Position numbers and translations under genes: made by a program. A DNA stretch of 54,290 bases from CAZIPZ01 sp964541075 (GTDB taxonomy: Bacteria; Acidobacteriota; Terriglobia; 20CM-2-55-15), in NCBI GenBank assembly GCA_964541075.1, contig CAZIPZ010000002.1, positions 1 to 54,290 on the forward strand, written 5' to 3'. The notes beneath the pieces were generated by a model. The model worked only from the letters and a program-made list of their open reading frames with translations. It was not told the DNA's origin and searched no databases. Of this stretch, positions 33,598-42,929 are shown one piece after another (the stretch's first letter is position 1; each line of letters starts with the position of its first letter).

Positions 33598-36279
33598 ATG
33601 GGGCGTCTGTCTGAGGTTTCTGGACCGCCAGTCGAGAGCGTTTCGTCGCCACGATGGATCTTTGAGCGGATCGAGGAATGGGCGACGCGTTTTCCGGACC
33701 GCTTTGCGTTTGCCGTGGACCACGACGGGCGGATCGAGAAATACGGTTACGCTGACGTTCTCGCCGAAGCGGATACGATCGCGACAGGATTGACAGCAAT
33801 AGGAATTCAGGCTGGAGATCGCGTCGCTATTCTCATGGAGAACATTCCGCAATGGGTGTTCGCCTTGCTTGGCGCTATGCGGCTTGGGGTCATCACCGTA
33901 CCGCTTCCAACAACGCTGCCGGAAACCTCGCTTCGGATTATTGTCCAGCACTCCGAGTGCAAAATGGTGTTTTTCGATCCGCAGAATGAAGCCAAAGCTC
34001 GAACATTGGGCATTCCACTTTGGGATCATGCGTTCGCGAAAGGCAAGCCTCAAGGACAGGTCCGAGCAACGACTTCTGGCGAGGACACGTCCATCCTGAT
34101 GTATACGTCCGGGACGACCGGGGATCCCAAGGGCGTTCAACTCACGATGAACAACCTGATCCTGGAGATTCAGGGCGTCGCCAAACAACTCGATATCTCG
34201 TCGGAGCATCGGATTCTTTCTGTGCTGCCTTTTTCTCACGTACTTCCGCTCATAGCGAATGGGCTGGGGCCGCTTTGTCTGGGCGCCGGAGTCATATTTC
34301 TCTCATCCATTTCTCCACAGCGCATCGTGGACGCTTTTCACCGTCATCGCATCACCTTTTTCATATGTGTTCCCCAATTCTTTTACGTTCTCCATAAGAA
34401 GATTTTTTCCGGCGCCAAGTCGCAGTCGTTTCCGCTCCGTACTCTTTTTAACACCGTGTTCTGGTTCTCACGTTCCATAGAGAGCACCGCAGTTAAACGC
34501 ATCCTTTTTGCGAAAGTCCACAAAACCATCGGCCCTGATCTTCGTCTCCTCGCCAGCGGTGGTTCGCGTTTCGATGAGCGCATTGCTCAAGACCTCAGCG
34601 CCCTTGGTTACACGGTGCTGCAGGCCTACGGTTTGACAGAGACAACGGCTGCCGTAACCGCAACTCCGCAGAATGCCAATCGCATAGGATCCGTTGGAAA
34701 ACCGCTTCCAGGCGTGACAATCCGGATCGATTCACCCAACGGCGATGGAATTGGGGAAGTCTGGATAAAAGGTCCCTTATTGATGAAGGGTTATTACAAA
34801 GATGACGTGAAGACCATGGAGGTTATCAAGAATGGATGGCTTCACACGGGCGACCTTGGTTTCATTCATCCTGATGGAAGCCTCTTCATCACTGGACGGA
34901 TCAAAGACGTCATCGTTCTTGCCAATGGCAAGAATGTCTATCCGGAGGAGATTGAAGCTCATTACATGAAGTCGCCATTTATTAAAGAGATGTGCGTTCT
35001 CGGAGTGAGCGCGAACGGGGATGGCCCCGTGGGCGAGACGCTTCATGCTGTTATCGTTCCAGACATGGATGTTTTCCGAAGCAAGGGGGAAACGACCATC
35101 GCGGAAACAGTTCGATTTGAAATGGAGAATCTTTCCAAAGAAGCGCCGTCCTATCAACGTGTTCATTCTTTTGTGATTAGAAACGAGCTGTTGCCGCGGA
35201 CCGTCACTCGAAAGCTGAAACGCTTTGAGATTCAGGCAGAAGAGGCCGCCCGCGCCAAACGTGGCCCGGCTTCGCAGGCAGGTGAAGATCATCCCCGTTT
35301 AAAAGCAGGTATAGGAGCCGTCATTGCGGAGATCGTTCGTCGTATGAAGCCTCAGTCCGGTGTGCTGACACCCGCGACGAATCTCGAACTAGACCTGGGA
35401 TTCGATTCTCTAGCTCGGGTGGAGCTGCTTGGATTCATAGAATCCAGACTCGGGTGTCATATTGACGAACAGCAGGCGGCACGCATATTTACGCTGGGAG
35501 AACTTCTCGAGGCATTCGAGACAAGTCGACGCTCCGACGCAATGGTCGGTCGGAGCTGGAAGGAAATTCTGGACAGTTCTCCATCCGGAGAAGCCTATCA
35601 CTACATCTTTCGGCCGAGACGAATACTGAATCCGCTTTGGTTTACGCTGATGAGGACGCTTAAGGCCATTACCAAACTTTTTTGGGGTTTGCGTTTCAGC
35701 GGCCTCGAAAATATTCCAGGCTCCGGGGCATTCATTTTGTGTCCGAATCATGAGTCCTTTCTGGACGGACCGATGCTGCTTTCCATAATGCCGCGTCGAG
35801 TGATCTACAACGTGTTCATTCTGGGCTACAGTGATTATTGGAATAGTCCTTTGTCGAGTCGAGTGGCTAAGCTTTGCAACATTGTGGCGATAGATCCGAA
35901 TGCGAGCCTGATAAGCGCAATGCAAATCGGTGCAATGGGTCTTCGCCGCGGTAAGATCTTGCTCGTTTTCCCCGAGGGCACGCGGAGTATTGATGGCCGC
36001 GTCGCCGAATTTAAGAAAGGCGCTGCCATCATTTCCCGTGAGCTAGGAGTGCCGATCGTTCCCGTGGGCATTCGCGGCACTTTTGAGTCATGGCCTCGCA
36101 GTGGATCTCTCAAGTTCCATCCCGTCGAGTTCGTGGTCGGTCGCCCTATCATTCCTCGTGACTACGATGGGGTTGAGGATCCTTATTCGGCCATCACGGA
36201 AAAGCTCCGGACCGACGTCAGAAAGCTATGCGCAGATGATGAGCGGGTCTCCGCTCGGCAAACCAGTCAACTTGTGTAA
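33598..36279 (+). CDS. Acyl-activating enzyme - acyl carrier - PlsC acyltransferase fusion
   Basis: An 893-residue three-domain protein. Residues about 10-555 are an AMP-dependent ligase: YTSGTTGDPKG (from Tyr169), YGLTETTAAV and HTGDLGFIHPDG. Residues about 570-650 are an acyl carrier domain with the phosphopantetheine site DSL (Asp603, Ser604). Residues about 690-880 are a PlsC acyltransferase with NHESFLD (His718, Asp723) and FPEGTR (Glu793). The order is the reverse of E. coli Aas, which has acyltransferase first and no carrier. It could activate a fatty acid, load it on its own carrier and esterify a lysophospholipid or glycerolipid at the membrane. The true acceptor is unknown. Confidence 0.9.
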   Translation: MGRLSEVSGPPVESVSSPRWIFERIEEWATRFPDRFAFAVDHDGRIEKYGYADVLAEADTIATGLTAIGIQAGDRVAILMENIPQWVFALLGAMRLGVITVPLPTTLPETSLRIIVQHSECKMVFFDPQNEAKARTLGIPLWDHAFAKGKPQGQVRATTSGEDTSILMYTSGTTGDPKGVQLTMNNLILEIQGVAKQLDISSEHRILSVLPFSHVLPLIANGLGPLCLGAGVIFLSSISPQRIVDAFHRHRITFFICVPQFFYVLHKKIFSGAKSQSFPLRTLFNTVFWFSRSIESTAVKRILFAKVHKTIGPDLRLLASGGSRFDERIAQDLSALGYTVLQAYGLTETTAAVTATPQNANRIGSVGKPLPGVTIRIDSPNGDGIGEVWIKGPLLMKGYYKDDVKTMEVIKNGWLHTGDLGFIHPDGSLFITGRIKDVIVLANGKNVYPEEIEAHYMKSPFIKEMCVLGVSANGDGPVGETLHAVIVPDMDVFRSKGETTIAETVRFEMENLSKEAPSYQRVHSFVIRNELLPRTVTRKLKRFEIQAEEAARAKRGPASQAGEDHPRLKAGIGAVIAEIVRRMKPQSGVLTPATNLELDLGFDSLARVELLGFIESRLGCHIDEQQAARIFTLGELLEAFETSRRSDAMVGRSWKEILDSSPSGEAYHYIFRPRRILNPLWFTLMRTLKAITKLFWGLRFSGLENIPGSGAFILCPNHESFLDGPMLLSIMPRRVIYNVFILGYSDYWNSPLSSRVAKLCNIVAIDPNASLISAMQIGAMGLRRGKILLVFPEGTRSIDGRVAEFKKGAAIISRELGVPIVPVGIRGTFESWPRSGSLKFHPVEFVVGRPIIPRDYDGVEDPYSAITEKLRTDVRKLCADDERVSARQTSQLV

Positions 36280-36394
36280 GACGATGCACCGGCTGGGAGT
36301 GCCGTTGCAGGCGTCATCTGAAATTCGAAATTAGAGTCTTAACGTTGTGTTACGCTGTCGTCTCACAAAACCATTTTTGCTAGGGGAGAAGCCC

Positions 36395-37396
36395 ATGCGA
36401 GTTCCGTTCCTTCTTTTGGGATTGGCTTTGGCAGCTTGCAGTCCGCAGCAGGAAGAGTCGAAATCCCAGCCTGTAGATGAAAAGAACGAAGCAAAAGATA
36501 TGGTCGGCCTTGGGAAGCAGTTGTTCTTTGATAAGCGGCTTTCGGCCAATGGTCAAATGTCCTGCGAGAATTGCCATCTACCCGAGAAGGGATGGACGGA
36601 TGGAGAGGCGCTCTCAAAGAAGTTTGACGGCTCGATGAATACTCGCCACACGCCGACTCTGTATAACGTCTCGAAGTACCGCGAGCTGTACTGGGATGGG
36701 CGCGCGGCGACGCTGGAGAAGCAGATTCTCGCCGCTTGGCAGGGTCAGATGGGCGGTGCTCCCGACAAGGTGGCTGAAGCTCTCAATGCCGTTCCGGCAT
36801 ACCAGGCGAGTTTCACGAAGCTCGCCGGAGGCCCCGCCGACCCAGACCGCATCGTTAACGCGCTTGCGGCATTTGTTCGCACCATTGAATCGAAAAATGC
36901 CCCTTGGGACCGCTATGAAGCAGGAGACAAGTCCGCAGCTTCAGCCGATGCCGTGGCTGGGTTTGAGATTTTCAGTAAGAAAGCGAACTGCACGCTCTGT
37001 CATCTTCCGCCGGAGTACTCAGACACGCTCTTTCACAATGTCGGGATTGGCTTCGACAAGCCCGAACCGGACATGGGCCGTGGTGCATTCTTGACGAGAT
37101 CACTGCAACCGACGAGCACCGACGAGGAAAAAGCGAAAGCGGAAAGCTCAATGGGAGCATTCAAAACTCCTATGTTGCGCAGCCTTCCGGAAACCGCTCC
37201 CTACTTTCATGATGGCCGTGCAGCTACTCTGGACGCGGCGGTGGATTTGATGCTTGCCGGCGGCATCAAGAACAAGTATTTGGATCCGAAGTTGAAACCC
37301 GCGAAACTGACCGATGGGGAACGAGCCCAACTAATTGCTTTTCTCCAGGCATTAACGCCTGAAAAGCAGGCATTTGAGAGGCCGTCTATTCCTTAA
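36395..37396 (+). CDS. Di-haem cytochrome c peroxidase (MauG/CcpA family) lipoprotein
   Basis: A 333-residue lipoprotein. ATG 36395 is supported by GGGGAG at 36383-36388 and starts a signal with lipobox LAAC (Cys near residue 15). Two haem c motifs are present, CENCH (57-61) and CTLCH (199-203). GKQLFFDKRLS, RHTPTLYNVSKY, YWDGRAATLEKQ and FKTPMLRSLPETAPYFHDG are conserved family segments. It reduces hydrogen peroxide or oxidises a protein/cofactor in the periplasm, anchored to a membrane. It appears to be a single-gene unit. Confidence 0.93.
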   Translation: MRVPFLLLGLALAACSPQQEESKSQPVDEKNEAKDMVGLGKQLFFDKRLSANGQMSCENCHLPEKGWTDGEALSKKFDGSMNTRHTPTLYNVSKYRELYWDGRAATLEKQILAAWQGQMGGAPDKVAEALNAVPAYQASFTKLAGGPADPDRIVNALAAFVRTIESKNAPWDRYEAGDKSAASADAVAGFEIFSKKANCTLCHLPPEYSDTLFHNVGIGFDKPEPDMGRGAFLTRSLQPTSTDEEKAKAESSMGAFKTPMLRSLPETAPYFHDGRAATLDAAVDLMLAGGIKNKYLDPKLKPAKLTDGERAQLIAFLQALTPEKQAFERPSIP

Positions 37397-37429
37397 ACAA
37401 AATTTATGGCGCTTTCGTTCCCAAGCTCC

Positions 37430-37459
37430 TTGGAAGTCGGCGTGTAAGGGCCTTACAAT
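37430..37459 (+). promoter_or_regulatory. Promoter before the zinc-ribbon gene
   Basis: TTGGAA (37430-37435) and TACAAT (37454-37459) are 18 bp apart. The predicted start near 37466 gives a 20-nt leader before ATG 37486. GTAAGGgCCTTAC (37444-37456) is a short inverted repeat overlapping the -10. Confidence 0.45.
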
Positions 37460-37485
37460 AAGGGCACTCAGGAAAATCCCGACAT

Positions 37486-37959
37486 ATGGACAGAAAATAC
37501 GGCCAGCGCGGCTACCAGGATGACGACCGTGAGAAGGGGCGGGAGCGCGAAAAACCCCGAGAGAAACCAAAGGGTCCGCCTCGTGGTGCAAAAGCGAAAG
37601 ATAGTCCGCGAGCTATTCAGATGCCCGGATTCCAGGAGGTGTTGCGGTGTTCCATGTGCGGCACGATCGTCATGCCTCCTATCGAAATCACGTTCACCAC
37701 TCAATGTATCAAGTGCCACGCCGACCTTCGGTCATGTAAACACTGCAGACACTTTGACACCGGCGCTCGTTTCGAATGTACACAGGACATTCCTGAACGC
37801 ATTACGAAGAAAGACCTCCGCAATAATTGTGAATTCTTCATGGCCCGCACCTCGATTGAACGCGAGACTCGAGATTCCGGCGGCGGCATCGGAGGAGTTA
37901 AGGCCGCTCCGAAGCAGTCGGATGCAAAGAGCGCATTCGACAACCTCTTTAAGAAATAG
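37486..37959 (+). CDS. Small soluble zinc-ribbon protein of unknown function
   Basis: A 157-residue protein. The first 45 residues are highly charged and low in complexity (Arg, Glu, Lys, Pro) and probably disordered. The central part has several Cys pairs: CSMCG, CIKCHADLRSCKHC and single Cys in FECTQ and NNCEFF, enough for two zinc sites. The C-terminus is a disordered Gly/Ala/Lys-rich tail ending AFDNLFKK. The design suggests nucleic-acid or protein binding. I do not recognise a named family. It is followed 15 bp later by the Vgb-like gene. Confidence 0.72.
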   Translation: MDRKYGQRGYQDDDREKGREREKPREKPKGPPRGAKAKDSPRAIQMPGFQEVLRCSMCGTIVMPPIEITFTTQCIKCHADLRSCKHCRHFDTGARFECTQDIPERITKKDLRNNCEFFMARTSIERETRDSGGGIGGVKAAPKQSDAKSAFDNLFKK

Positions 37960-37974
37960 GAGTATCGAGAGCGA

Positions 37975-39014
37975 ATGCGAAGGCTTCTGCAGACTCTCCT
38001 TCTCTTGACGGCCATAGTCACGATTGTCTTCGGTGCGGGAGTCAACGTCAGGATCAGAGAGTGGGATGTTCCTACACCCAACTCAAGACCTCATGATCCG
38101 GCAGTTGCACGAGACGGTTCACTGTGGTGGACGGGCCAATCTGCGAATAAGATCGGACGTCTTGATCCAAAGACCGGCGAGTTTAAGGAATGGGCATTAA
38201 AGACTCCTGGTTCTGGTCCACACGGCCTCATTGAAGATGCCGAAGGAAATATTTGGTATACAGCCAACTACCAGGGCCGGATCGGAAGATTGAACCCAAA
38301 GACCGGTGAGATCACCGAATATGCCACGCCCGGCGCCCGAGATCCTCACACCCCAATAGTCGATCCTCATGGGATTGTCTGGTTTACTTCCCAAATTGCC
38401 AACAAGCTTGGCCGCCTCGATCCGAAAACCGGGCAAGTGACTTTAAAGGATTCGCCCACTGCCGATTCACGACCTTATGGTCTGGTTTTGGATTCCAGCG
38501 GTTCGCCTTGGTACTGCGAATTCAATAGCAACAGGATTGCACGGATAAAACCGGAAACATTTGAAATTCAGGAATACACTTTGTCCAAGGATGCCAGGCC
38601 GCGGCGCTTGGCCGTCGCTTCCGACGGGCGTATTTATTATTCGGATTACTATCGTGGCTATCTGGGTCGGTTGGACGCCAAGACCGGCAAGGTGGATGAA
38701 TGGCCGTCGCCGGGCGGCGCGAGATCACAGCCATACGGAATCACGGCCACAGCGGACGGAGCCATTTGGTACAGCGAATCCAATGTCCAACCCAACACGA
38801 TCGTTCGATTCAATCCCAAAGACAATTCCTTCAGCAGTTGGCCCATTCCTTCCGGTGGCGGCGTCGTGCGCCACATGGTCGCCAGCAAAGATGGAAAGCG
38901 CCTCTACATCGCCTGCGACGCCGATCCGGCCGGAGTGCACGCCTGCGAGNNNNNNNNNNCATCGCCTGCAGCGGGGTGAATAAAGTTGGTGTCATCGACA
39001 TCGTGACTGAATGA
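37975..39014 (+). CDS. Vgb/streptogramin-lyase-like beta-propeller, exported; broken by assembly gap
   Basis: An exported protein with a signal peptide (about residues 1-22). Repeats of about 42 residues follow, with the recurring block GRLDPKTGE-x-KEW and GLV/LIEDAEGNIWYT/PWYCE, as in virginiamycin B lyase-like propellers. Ten Ns at 38950-38959 interrupt it. After the gap the frame IACSGVNKVGVIDIVTE ending at 39014 is the natural family C-terminus but is out of phase across the Ns. The 33 bases before the gap (from 38917) look foreign (see findings). Most such acidobacterial proteins are not known to act on streptogramins; the substrate is unknown. Confidence 0.8.
38950..38959. other. Scaffold gap of 10 Ns
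   Basis: Ten undetermined bases in the 3' part of the propeller gene. The same word CATCGCCTGC occurs 35-45 bases before the gap and directly after it, which suggests two contig ends sharing a short overlap. The true gap length is unknown and may be zero or negative. Confidence 0.95.
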
Positions 39015-39117
39015 CTTGTCGTCCGGCGTCAGCCTTCCTTTTTTTATCCTTTGTCCAACTTTTTGTGCTTTTTGAAGCCTTTTGTAGCTATTCTTCTCAT
39101 TGGAGGAACCGGATAGT

Positions 39118-40569
39118 TTGAACGGATCAGAACGCCTGAAAATTGCGGTTTTCGTAGACTTCGACAACATTGAAATCGGCGTCAAGAGCACGCTGAATCG
39201 GCACTTTGACATCGGCGCTGTGCTGGAAGCGATCAAGGAACGTGGGGAGGTTGTCACGAAGGTCGCTTACGGCGATTGGAAACGCGCTGGTGAACACAGC
39301 CGCAGCATGACTCAGCATGCAATCCAGATGGTGCAGCGCAACCTTACTCCAGGCGGAGATAAGAATGGGGCTGACATCAACCTGGCGCTGGACGCCCTGG
39401 AAATGGCTTTCACGCGGAATCACATCAACGCTTTCGTGATCGTGGGCGGTGATAGTGATTTCATCGCTCTCGTAGAGAAGCTGAAGCAATATGACAAGAA
39501 GGTCATGGTCGTGGGAGGGCGCAGCTTTACCAGCATTATATTGCAAAAGAACTGCCACGAGTTCATCGCGTATGAGAACCTGATTGCGCCACAGGGCGCC
39601 GTCCGGAGACAGGCCGAGCGAACCCGCGTGACCATTGCAGATTCCAGCTTGAACAAAGCTTTCCCGCTTGTTCGCCGAGCCCTTAAGGTTCTCAACGATC
39701 GGGAAGTGTCGCCGCAACTCGGCTTGTTGAAGAGTACGTTGTTGCAGCTGGATTCGACCTTTTCGGAGCGTGATTACGGTGCAAGCACCTTCCGCGATTT
39801 CATCGAGAAAATGGCGGCGGCCGGCCTCGTCAATTTGAAGCAGGTGGACCGCAGTCTTCTGGTCGAGCTGAAGGATCAACCTGACCAGCAAGGGGAACAC
39901 GAAGAAGTGGATCACGAAGCTGCTCCGGCTGCCATACAGGATGCTCAGCCGCCGTCGCCTGCTTCGCCGGCCTTCCAACCTCCAGGGCCGAGTCCGACGC
40001 AGGTGGAGGAAGGGGTTCGCGCGATGTCGGAGGTTTTCCAGAACCCGAAGGTTTCCCCTCACTGGCCAATGTACCTGCGCAATGTGAAACAGTTCATTAA
40101 GAACGCTGCGCCTGGTTTTGACGAACGGAAGTATGGATTTAATAGTTTCCTTGAAGCTGTTCGCTCGGGGCAGAAGGCAGGATTGTTCCGGTTGGAGCGC
40201 AATCGTCAAGGCATTCTACGTGTTTTCCCCGGCCAGCAAATCATGCCTGTTCCGCGTCCTGCGCCGCTTGTTTCAGAAGGGCCGCAGTCGGTTGCGGAGC
40301 CGACGGTAATTGAAGAGCAACCAATAATCGAAGAGGTGATTGGTGGGGCGCCTGTGGAAGATATTGAGGAATCGCCGCCTGCGGTCGTTTCGCCCCCATC
40401 CGAAGAGCCCGTGGAGAGCAAGCCTGTTCGCAAGAGGCGGGCTTCAGCCGGAACGAAGAGGAAGACAATCGCCCCACGTAAAGCGAATGCGTCTGTAACG
40501 GTTCCGAAACGGTCTAGGAAAAAACCAGTCCCCAGTTCTTCCGGAGAGGAAGGGACTGCAGAGATATAA
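39118..40569 (+). CDS. NYN-domain (LabA/DUF88-like) protein with two OST-HTH/LOTUS domains
   Basis: A 483-residue cytoplasmic protein. TTG 39118 is preferred because GGAGGA (39102-39107) lies ten bases upstream; TTG 39100 is an alternative. The NYN nuclease core has AVFVDFDNIEIG, NGADINLALDALEM and VIVGGDSDFIALVEKL, with the acidic residues for metal binding. Two OST-HTH domains follow (about 190-265, LNKAFPLVRRALKVL start; and about 300-375, KYGFNSFLEAVRSGQ). The C-terminal 80 residues are acidic, then strongly basic (KRRASAGTKRK). It probably binds and perhaps cleaves RNA. Confidence 0.9.
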   Translation: MNGSERLKIAVFVDFDNIEIGVKSTLNRHFDIGAVLEAIKERGEVVTKVAYGDWKRAGEHSRSMTQHAIQMVQRNLTPGGDKNGADINLALDALEMAFTRNHINAFVIVGGDSDFIALVEKLKQYDKKVMVVGGRSFTSIILQKNCHEFIAYENLIAPQGAVRRQAERTRVTIADSSLNKAFPLVRRALKVLNDREVSPQLGLLKSTLLQLDSTFSERDYGASTFRDFIEKMAAAGLVNLKQVDRSLLVELKDQPDQQGEHEEVDHEAAPAAIQDAQPPSPASPAFQPPGPSPTQVEEGVRAMSEVFQNPKVSPHWPMYLRNVKQFIKNAAPGFDERKYGFNSFLEAVRSGQKAGLFRLERNRQGILRVFPGQQIMPVPRPAPLVSEGPQSVAEPTVIEEQPIIEEVIGGAPVEDIEESPPAVVSPPSEEPVESKPVRKRRASAGTKRKTIAPRKANASVTVPKRSRKKPVPSSSGEEGTAEI

Positions 40570-40584
40570 GCTTTGCCTGCGACT

Positions 40585-40602
40585 AAGGGGAACCCCTTTT
40601 AA
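40585..40602 (+). terminator. Weak hairpin with short T-run after the NYN gene
   Basis: AAGGG-GAAC-CCCTT followed by TT then AATAATT lies 16 bp after the NYN stop. The stem is only five pairs and the T-run short, so it is a weak intrinsic terminator at best. The remaining region to 40815 has a further small stem (GCCCTG/CAGGGC at 40792-40806) and no gene. Confidence 0.35.
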
Positions 40603-40815
40603 TAATTTACTTGCGAGCGGCGTTCGGCCCGCGTAGCGCCGTCGGTGCCTCGTTCAACTTCATGCTCGGTATATTTCTTCAACTTTTCTCCATCTCGAGC
40701 TGACTACTACGCGCTAACGATATCGACGCGGACTTTTTTCCCCTTTGGCGTTCGCCGCAGATGGGGGTTTGAGGGCCGGGCGGGAGATCGCCCTGTTGCA
40801 GGGCTGCGACCCAGT

Positions 40816-40821
40816 TGTAAT
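40816..40821 (+). promoter_or_regulatory. -10-like element before ppk1
   Basis: TGTAAT (40816-40821) predicts a start near 40828, two bases before GTG 40830. No -35 or Pho-box-like repeat is evident. Confidence 0.3.
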
Positions 40822-40829
40822 CTGAACGT

Positions 40830-42905
40830 GTGATACATCCGCGATTTATGGAACCGGCCGGCGCGCCGAGCGAGAATACCGCCCTTTTCAACAGAGAGCT
40901 CAGCTGGATTGAATTCAACTTCAGGGTGCTGGAGGAAGCTCTCGATCCTGAAGTTCCACTCCTGGAGCGTTTGAAATTCCTCTCCATTTTTTCAACGAAC
41001 CTGGATGAGTTTTTCATGGTTCGCGTTTCCGGACTCCAGGAGCAGTTGGAAACGAATCCAACGCTTTTGTCTCCGGATGGATTAACGACCGCGACTCAGT
41101 TGAAGATGATTTCCGAGACGTTGCGCCCGCTCCTGAAACGGCAGACAGCTTGTCTTGTAGAGAGCGTGCTGCCTGGCTTGGAACAATTGGGAGTCCGGAT
41201 TATCGTTTACGATCGCCTAAGCAGCGCCGAAAAACAGGACATGAAGCGGCTGTTTTTTGAGCGGGTGTTTCCGGTGCTGACGCCTCTGGCGGTCGATCCG
41301 GGGCACCCTTTTCCGTACATTTCCAACATCAGTCTGAACCTTGGCGTTCTCCTTGCTTCATCGGGCGGTCCTGAGGAGGCGGCGCGATTTGCGCGAGTGA
41401 AGCTTCCTCCGAGCGTTCCCAGGCTCATCCCGATAGATCAAGGGCGCTGCTTCATCCTGCTGGAGGAACTAGTGTCCGCACACATTGGCTCGCTTTTTCC
41501 GCGGTGCCAGGTTCTGGAATGCCAACCTTTCCGAATTACTCGCGACGCCGATGTTGAGATTGAAGAAGACGAGGCGGAAGACTTGTTGAAGTCTGTCGAG
41601 TTGACGCTCAGGCAACGACGATTTGGGTTCGGCGTGCGCCTCGAGGTTTCTGCAGCGATGAGCGCACCCATGGTGGAATTGCTGCGGCGTTCGCTCCAGC
41701 TTGAGGATCAGGATGTCTATTCCATCCAGGGGCCCTTGAATATTCCTGATCTCATGGCGCTTTACAAACTGGATTTGCCTAGCGCCAAGGACAAGCCATT
41801 CGAACCCGTCAATCCTCCTGCTTTCCGGGGGTCTGAGGGCATTTTCGAGGTCATCCGGCGTGAGGACGTTTTAATTCATCATCCTTATGAATCCTTTGCG
41901 CCAGTTGTTGAGTTCTTACGGGCTGCTGCACGTGATCCCAGCGTTTTGGCCATAAAACAGACGTTATACCGTGTTGGGGCGGATTCTCCAATCGTGAGCG
42001 CACTCATCGAGGCCGCGGAACGGGGAAAACAGGTTGCTGTCCTTGTTGAGCTGAAGGCCCGCTTTGATGAGGAAAACAACATTCTCTGGGCGAGAAGACT
42101 GGAGCAGGCTGGGGCGCACGTCATCTATGGCGTTGTTGGCCTGAAGACCCATGCAAAACTCGCCTTGGTCATCCGTCAGGAAGGCAACACGTTGCGCCGG
42201 TACGTTCATCTGGGTACGGGAAATTACAATCCACTGACTGCGCGAATCTATACGGACATCGGATTGTTCACAAGCAATCCAGAATTCGGCGCCGACTGCT
42301 CGGAACTCTTCAATCTTCTGACCGGGTATTCGGGGCAGGCAGACTACCGCAAACTGATCGTCGCTCCGGGCCGTTTACGCAACCAACTTCAAGCGCTTGT
42401 TCGTCGCGAGGTGGAAAACAAGTTGGCGGGCCGGCCCGCAGGAATAGTAGCGAAATTCAACAGCCTGACGGACACGGCTCTAATCGAGGAGCTTTATTCG
42501 GCATCGAGGGCGGGTGTTCCGATTACATTGATCGTACGTGGCGTTTGTTGTTTACGGCCTGGTTTACCGGGTCAAAGCGAAAACATTCGGGTGGCCAGCA
42601 TCGTAGGACGCTTTCTTGAACACTCGAGAATTTACCTATTCGCAAACGGCGGCAACCACGAGGTCTATCTCAGCAGCGCCGATATCATGTTCCGCAACCT
42701 GGAACGCAGAGTTGAAATCATGTTTCCGATCGAAGATGAAAAGCTCAGGGGGCGCGTTCAGGCTCAAATTTTGGAGCATGCTCTGGCAGATACTGCAAAG
42801 ATTCGGTGGCTTCAGAGCGATGGAACATACCGCCGTCCCGTCATCATTGAGCAAGATTCGTGCGATTCCCAAACCGACCTGCTTTCGCGATACCTATCCG
42901 CGTAG
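40830..42905 (+). CDS. ppk1: Polyphosphate kinase 1
   Basis: A 691-residue PPK1. NRELSWIEFNFRVLEEALDP is the N-terminal domain signature and FFMVRVSGLQEQ follows. The C-terminal catalytic domain has the phospholipase-D-like fold with His441 in GLKTHAKLAL, the autophosphorylated residue, and RRYVHLGTGNYNP. It reversibly polymerises the gamma phosphate of ATP into polyphosphate, usually at the inner membrane. GTG 40830 fits the -10 position; ATG 40848 is an alternative. It converges on the phoB-type regulator gene and stands beside pst, phoU and ppx, a full phosphate storage module. Confidence 0.95.
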   Translation: MIHPRFMEPAGAPSENTALFNRELSWIEFNFRVLEEALDPEVPLLERLKFLSIFSTNLDEFFMVRVSGLQEQLETNPTLLSPDGLTTATQLKMISETLRPLLKRQTACLVESVLPGLEQLGVRIIVYDRLSSAEKQDMKRLFFERVFPVLTPLAVDPGHPFPYISNISLNLGVLLASSGGPEEAARFARVKLPPSVPRLIPIDQGRCFILLEELVSAHIGSLFPRCQVLECQPFRITRDADVEIEEDEAEDLLKSVELTLRQRRFGFGVRLEVSAAMSAPMVELLRRSLQLEDQDVYSIQGPLNIPDLMALYKLDLPSAKDKPFEPVNPPAFRGSEGIFEVIRREDVLIHHPYESFAPVVEFLRAAARDPSVLAIKQTLYRVGADSPIVSALIEAAERGKQVAVLVELKARFDEENNILWARRLEQAGAHVIYGVVGLKTHAKLALVIRQEGNTLRRYVHLGTGNYNPLTARIYTDIGLFTSNPEFGADCSELFNLLTGYSGQADYRKLIVAPGRLRNQLQALVRREVENKLAGRPAGIVAKFNSLTDTALIEELYSASRAGVPITLIVRGVCCLRPGLPGQSENIRVASIVGRFLEHSRIYLFANGGNHEVYLSSADIMFRNLERRVEIMFPIEDEKLRGRVQAQILEHALADTAKIRWLQSDGTYRRPVIIEQDSCDSQTDLLSRYLSA

Positions 42906-42929
42906 AGTCTTCACCGCCGCCTTGCAGCA

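Noticed and set aside
33466..34239. A 257-codon minus-strand open frame
   Set aside because: Overlaps both the DUF486 gene and the ligase N-terminus and has no family-like features.
39127..40209. A 360-codon open frame on the minus strand
   Set aside because: It is antisense to the NYN/OST-HTH gene, whose catalytic and fold motifs are clear. The antisense product has no recognisable domain.
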